Positions 62,221 through 64,000 of a stretch of 64,000 nt of DNA are shown here, piece by piece. This DNA is from Thermohalobaculum sp951813525 (GTDB lineage Bacteria; Pseudomonadota; Alphaproteobacteria; Rhodobacterales; Rhodobacteraceae): assembly GCA_951813525.2 (NCBI GenBank), contig CATOTJ020000002.1:930001-994000 (forward strand), read 5' to 3'. The notes beneath the pieces were generated by a model. That model worked only from the letters and a program-made list of their open reading frames with translations, made no database searches and was not told the origin of the DNA. How positions within the stretch are numbered: position 1 is the first letter of the stretch; each line of letters starts with the position of its first letter. The translations under genes and the position numbers were made by a program.

Positions 62221-63078
62221 ATGGTCGGCAAGATTGTAAAGGTAAAGATCGACAAGCGCGGGGTGGCCTGGGTGACCCTGAACCGCCCCGATCGCAATAA
62301 CGCCTATAACTCTGACATGATCGAGGCGCTGGCCAAAGGCGCGGCACGGCTCGGCGCCGACCCGGCGGTGCGCGTTGTCGTACTGCGCGGTGAAGGCCGG
62401 CATTTTCAGGCCGGTGCCGATCTTGGCTGGATCCAATCCGTGCGCGAAAGCCCGGTCGAGGCCAACCTTTCGGTCAGTCAGGCAACGACCGACGCCGTTC
62501 ATGGGTTGATGGCCATGCCCAAACCGGTTGTTGCGCTGGTGCATGGCGGGTGCTTCGGCGGTGGGACGGGGATCATTGCTGCCTGCGATATCGTCCTCGC
62601 CGACCGTTCGGCCATCTTCTCGATCACCGAGGCACGCTGGGGCCTGATCGCGACCCCGATCGTTCCACAGCTTCTCTCTCGGATCGGGCCTGGCCGCGCC
62701 AGAAGATATTCGCTGACTTGCGAGCGTTTTGGCGCGGATCGGGCGCTGCAGATCGGCTTGATCGACGAAGTTTGCGAGACCGGCGAACTCGACAGCACCG
62801 CGGCCCCGATTATCGATGCGTTGTTGCACTGCGCCCCTGATGCGCTGGCACAGTCCAAAGCCGCGATCCTGAAATATGCGGGCCTGCACTATTCAGAACT
62901 GGAGCGCGCCGACATGGCTCACCCCCACGCCATGAAGCGCCTGACCGACGAGGCGGGTGAAGGTCTGGCCAGCTTCCTCGAGCGTCGCGACCCGGCCTGG
63001 TATCCGGCATCCTCTGACAAGCCCGCCGCTAAGCCGAAATCACACGCAAAATCCGGCAAGACACGAAAGAAGGCGTGA
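62221..63078 (+). CDS. Enoyl-CoA hydratase (methylglutaconyl-CoA-hydratase-like)
   Basis: A 285-aa crotonase. It has FQAGADLGWIQSV (first oxyanion loop), GGCFGGGTGIIAACD (second loop) and IFSITEARWGLIATPIVPQLL (catalytic Glu). The pattern, including the ALAQSKAAILKYAG region, is closest to LiuC-type methylglutaconyl-CoA hydratases. The C-terminal tail (last 25 residues) is Lys-rich and low in complexity. The ATG at 62221 has GGAGG. Confidence 0.9.
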   Translation: MVGKIVKVKIDKRGVAWVTLNRPDRNNAYNSDMIEALAKGAARLGADPAVRVVVLRGEGRHFQAGADLGWIQSVRESPVEANLSVSQATTDAVHGLMAMPKPVVALVHGGCFGGGTGIIAACDIVLADRSAIFSITEARWGLIATPIVPQLLSRIGPGRARRYSLTCERFGADRALQIGLIDEVCETGELDSTAAPIIDALLHCAPDALAQSKAAILKYAGLHYSELERADMAHPHAMKRLTDEAGEGLASFLERRDPAWYPASSDKPAAKPKSHAKSGKTRKKA

Positions 63079-63210
63079 TCCGTAATTGGGATGATCAGCG
63101 CGAGGATCGTCCCGCGATGCCATAATCTTCGGTCTGGAAGTTTCCCCGGTGGATCGGGGGCAGCGCCCCTGCTGACCGGCACGCCGATCGAACTTCGCAG
63201 GCTCTGGCCG

Positions 63211-64000
63211 TCACCCCCGTTCGGCCTTTGTCACCAGCGCATCGACGGCGAAAACACCGTCCGCAATCACCATCACAGGATTGGCCTCGGCTTCCAAGAC
63301 CGCCGGTTCCAACTCGACCAGTTTCGAGAATGCGGCAACCGTCCGGGCCAATCCGTCCAGATCACCCTTTGGCAAGCCGCGATGCCCGCGAATGACCGCA
63401 AGGCCGACGACCTCTGCAATCATCTCGCGCGCAGTCACCAGATCGACAGGCGCAAGGCGCACAGCCTTGTCATCGTAGAGACCCACCATCACGCCGCCCG
63501 GCGCCAAAGTGATGATCGGACCGACCTGCTCGTCCAGGCGATAGCCGATCAGCACCTCCTGCAGAGGCCGGATCATCGGCGCGATCAGCATGCGCTCGAC
63601 GTCCACTCCCGGGCAGGAGAGTTCGACGGACGTCTTGATCTGTTCGCCCGCGGCGATCAGTTCTTCCGCACCAGCTATGTCAACGATAACGCCGCCAGCC
63701 TCTGTCTTGTGCGGAACGCGATCTGACAGCACTTTGGCGACAACCGGATACGGAAACGGCAAATCGGGTGCTTCCCCGACCCGCGCCGAAAGCGTTTCGA
63801 CAACCGGAACACCAATGTCGTGCAACACCGCCAACGAAGCGGCTTCGTCCATTACGCTGGCCTCTGAATGAACCGGCTGCCGGGTCAGCGCCGATATGCG
63901 CGGGGTTCGCCACCGGCACAGCGCCGCGATCACATCTGCCGCGCTTTCCGGTGTTCGAAAGGCGGGAACGCCGGCCTCGATAAGGGCACGCAACGCCTCA
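63211..64000 (-). CDS. NDP-forming acyl-CoA synthetase, C-terminal part (runs off window)
   Basis: The ATP-grasp end of an ADP-forming acyl-CoA synthetase like the one at 18489, continuing beyond the window. Recognisable segments are FPYPVVAKVLSDRVPHKTEAGGVIVDI, the ATP-grasp loop around GYRLDEQVGPIITLAPGGVMVGLYDDKAVRL, and the final EAEANPVMV. The N-terminal CoA-binding and phosphohistidine domains lie outside the window. It ends 132 bases from the hydratase stop, convergent. Confidence 0.9.
   Translation of the reverse strand, partial: EALRALIEAGVPAFRTPESAADVIAALCRWRTPRISALTRQPVHSEASVMDEAASLAVLHDIGVPVVETLSARVGEAPDLPFPYPVVAKVLSDRVPHKTEAGGVIVDIAGAEELIAAGEQIKTSVELSCPGVDVERMLIAPMIRPLQEVLIGYRLDEQVGPIITLAPGGVMVGLYDDKAVRLAPVDLVTAREMIAEVVGLAVIRGHRGLPKGDLDGLARTVAAFSKLVELEPAVLEAEANPVMVIADGVFAVDALVTKAERG

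Noticed and set aside
1..64000. CRISPR array or Cas genes
   Set aside because: No regularly spaced repeats and no Cas-like protein was seen on either strand.

Overview
The window looks like chromosomal DNA of a GC-rich alphaproteobacterium, most like the Rhodobacterales (Roseobacter group). The evidence is an ATP12-type F1-ATPase assembly chaperone next to a HAD phosphatase, a tandem-DUF2061 membrane protein, a HExxH metallopeptidase, and very dense acyl-CoA catabolic genes with short overlaps and GGAGG-type ribosome sites. The genus cannot be settled from the sequence alone.

Region 1 (1-2.7 kb) is ordinary core genome. Region 2 (2.7-14.2 kb) is a genomic island at the 3' end of a tRNA-Asp gene. 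An exact 15-bp repeat of the tRNA end (2764-2778 and 14164-14178) bounds it. Its main cargo is one very large class III nucleotide cyclase / P-loop ATPase / TPR-like protein. The rest is debris: an IS66, an IS21, an N-terminally truncated IS5-type element, a GNAT acetyltransferase fragment, and a P4-type integrase that lost its catalytic C-terminus to the IS5 element.

Region 3 (14.6-25.7 kb) is a plus-strand acyl-CoA module: 3-hydroxyacyl-CoA dehydrogenase, cyclase-family hydrolase, NDP-forming acyl-CoA synthetase, nitronate-monooxygenase-like flavoprotein, DUF35/thiolase pair and two acyl-CoA dehydrogenases that look like the alpha and beta chains of a heteromer. Parts resemble bacterial steroid or alicyclic side-chain degradation sets, but the substrate is unknown. 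Region 4 (25.7-36 kb) holds a transmembrane Ser/Thr kinase with cadherin-like outer domains divergent from an OmpA-like protein, a PaaG-like isomerase, a tiny membrane ORF, a carboxymuconolactone-decarboxylase-family gene split by an intact IS30 element, an Old Yellow Enzyme, a GST, a GMC oxidoreductase carrying an in-frame amber codon, and an SH3/META protein.

Region 5 (36-55 kb) is rich in organic-acid and acyl-CoA genes: three class III CoA-transferases, MmgE/PrpD, two acyl-CoA dehydrogenases, enoyl-CoA hydratase, HMG-CoA-lyase-like enzyme, M20 amidohydrolase, MFS transporter, a macrodomain protein embedded in an acyl-CoA operon, and a PEP-mutase-like lyase / atypical SDR / tautomerase-fusion operon. 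Region 6 (54.7-64 kb) has a phosphate-binding-protein/OmpA fusion, a complete five-gene peptide/nickel-type ABC transporter, another enoyl-CoA hydratase and the end of a second NDP-forming acyl-CoA synthetase. Together these suggest a cell that imports and activates varied organic acids, amides or short peptides and feeds them through CoA-ester pathways.
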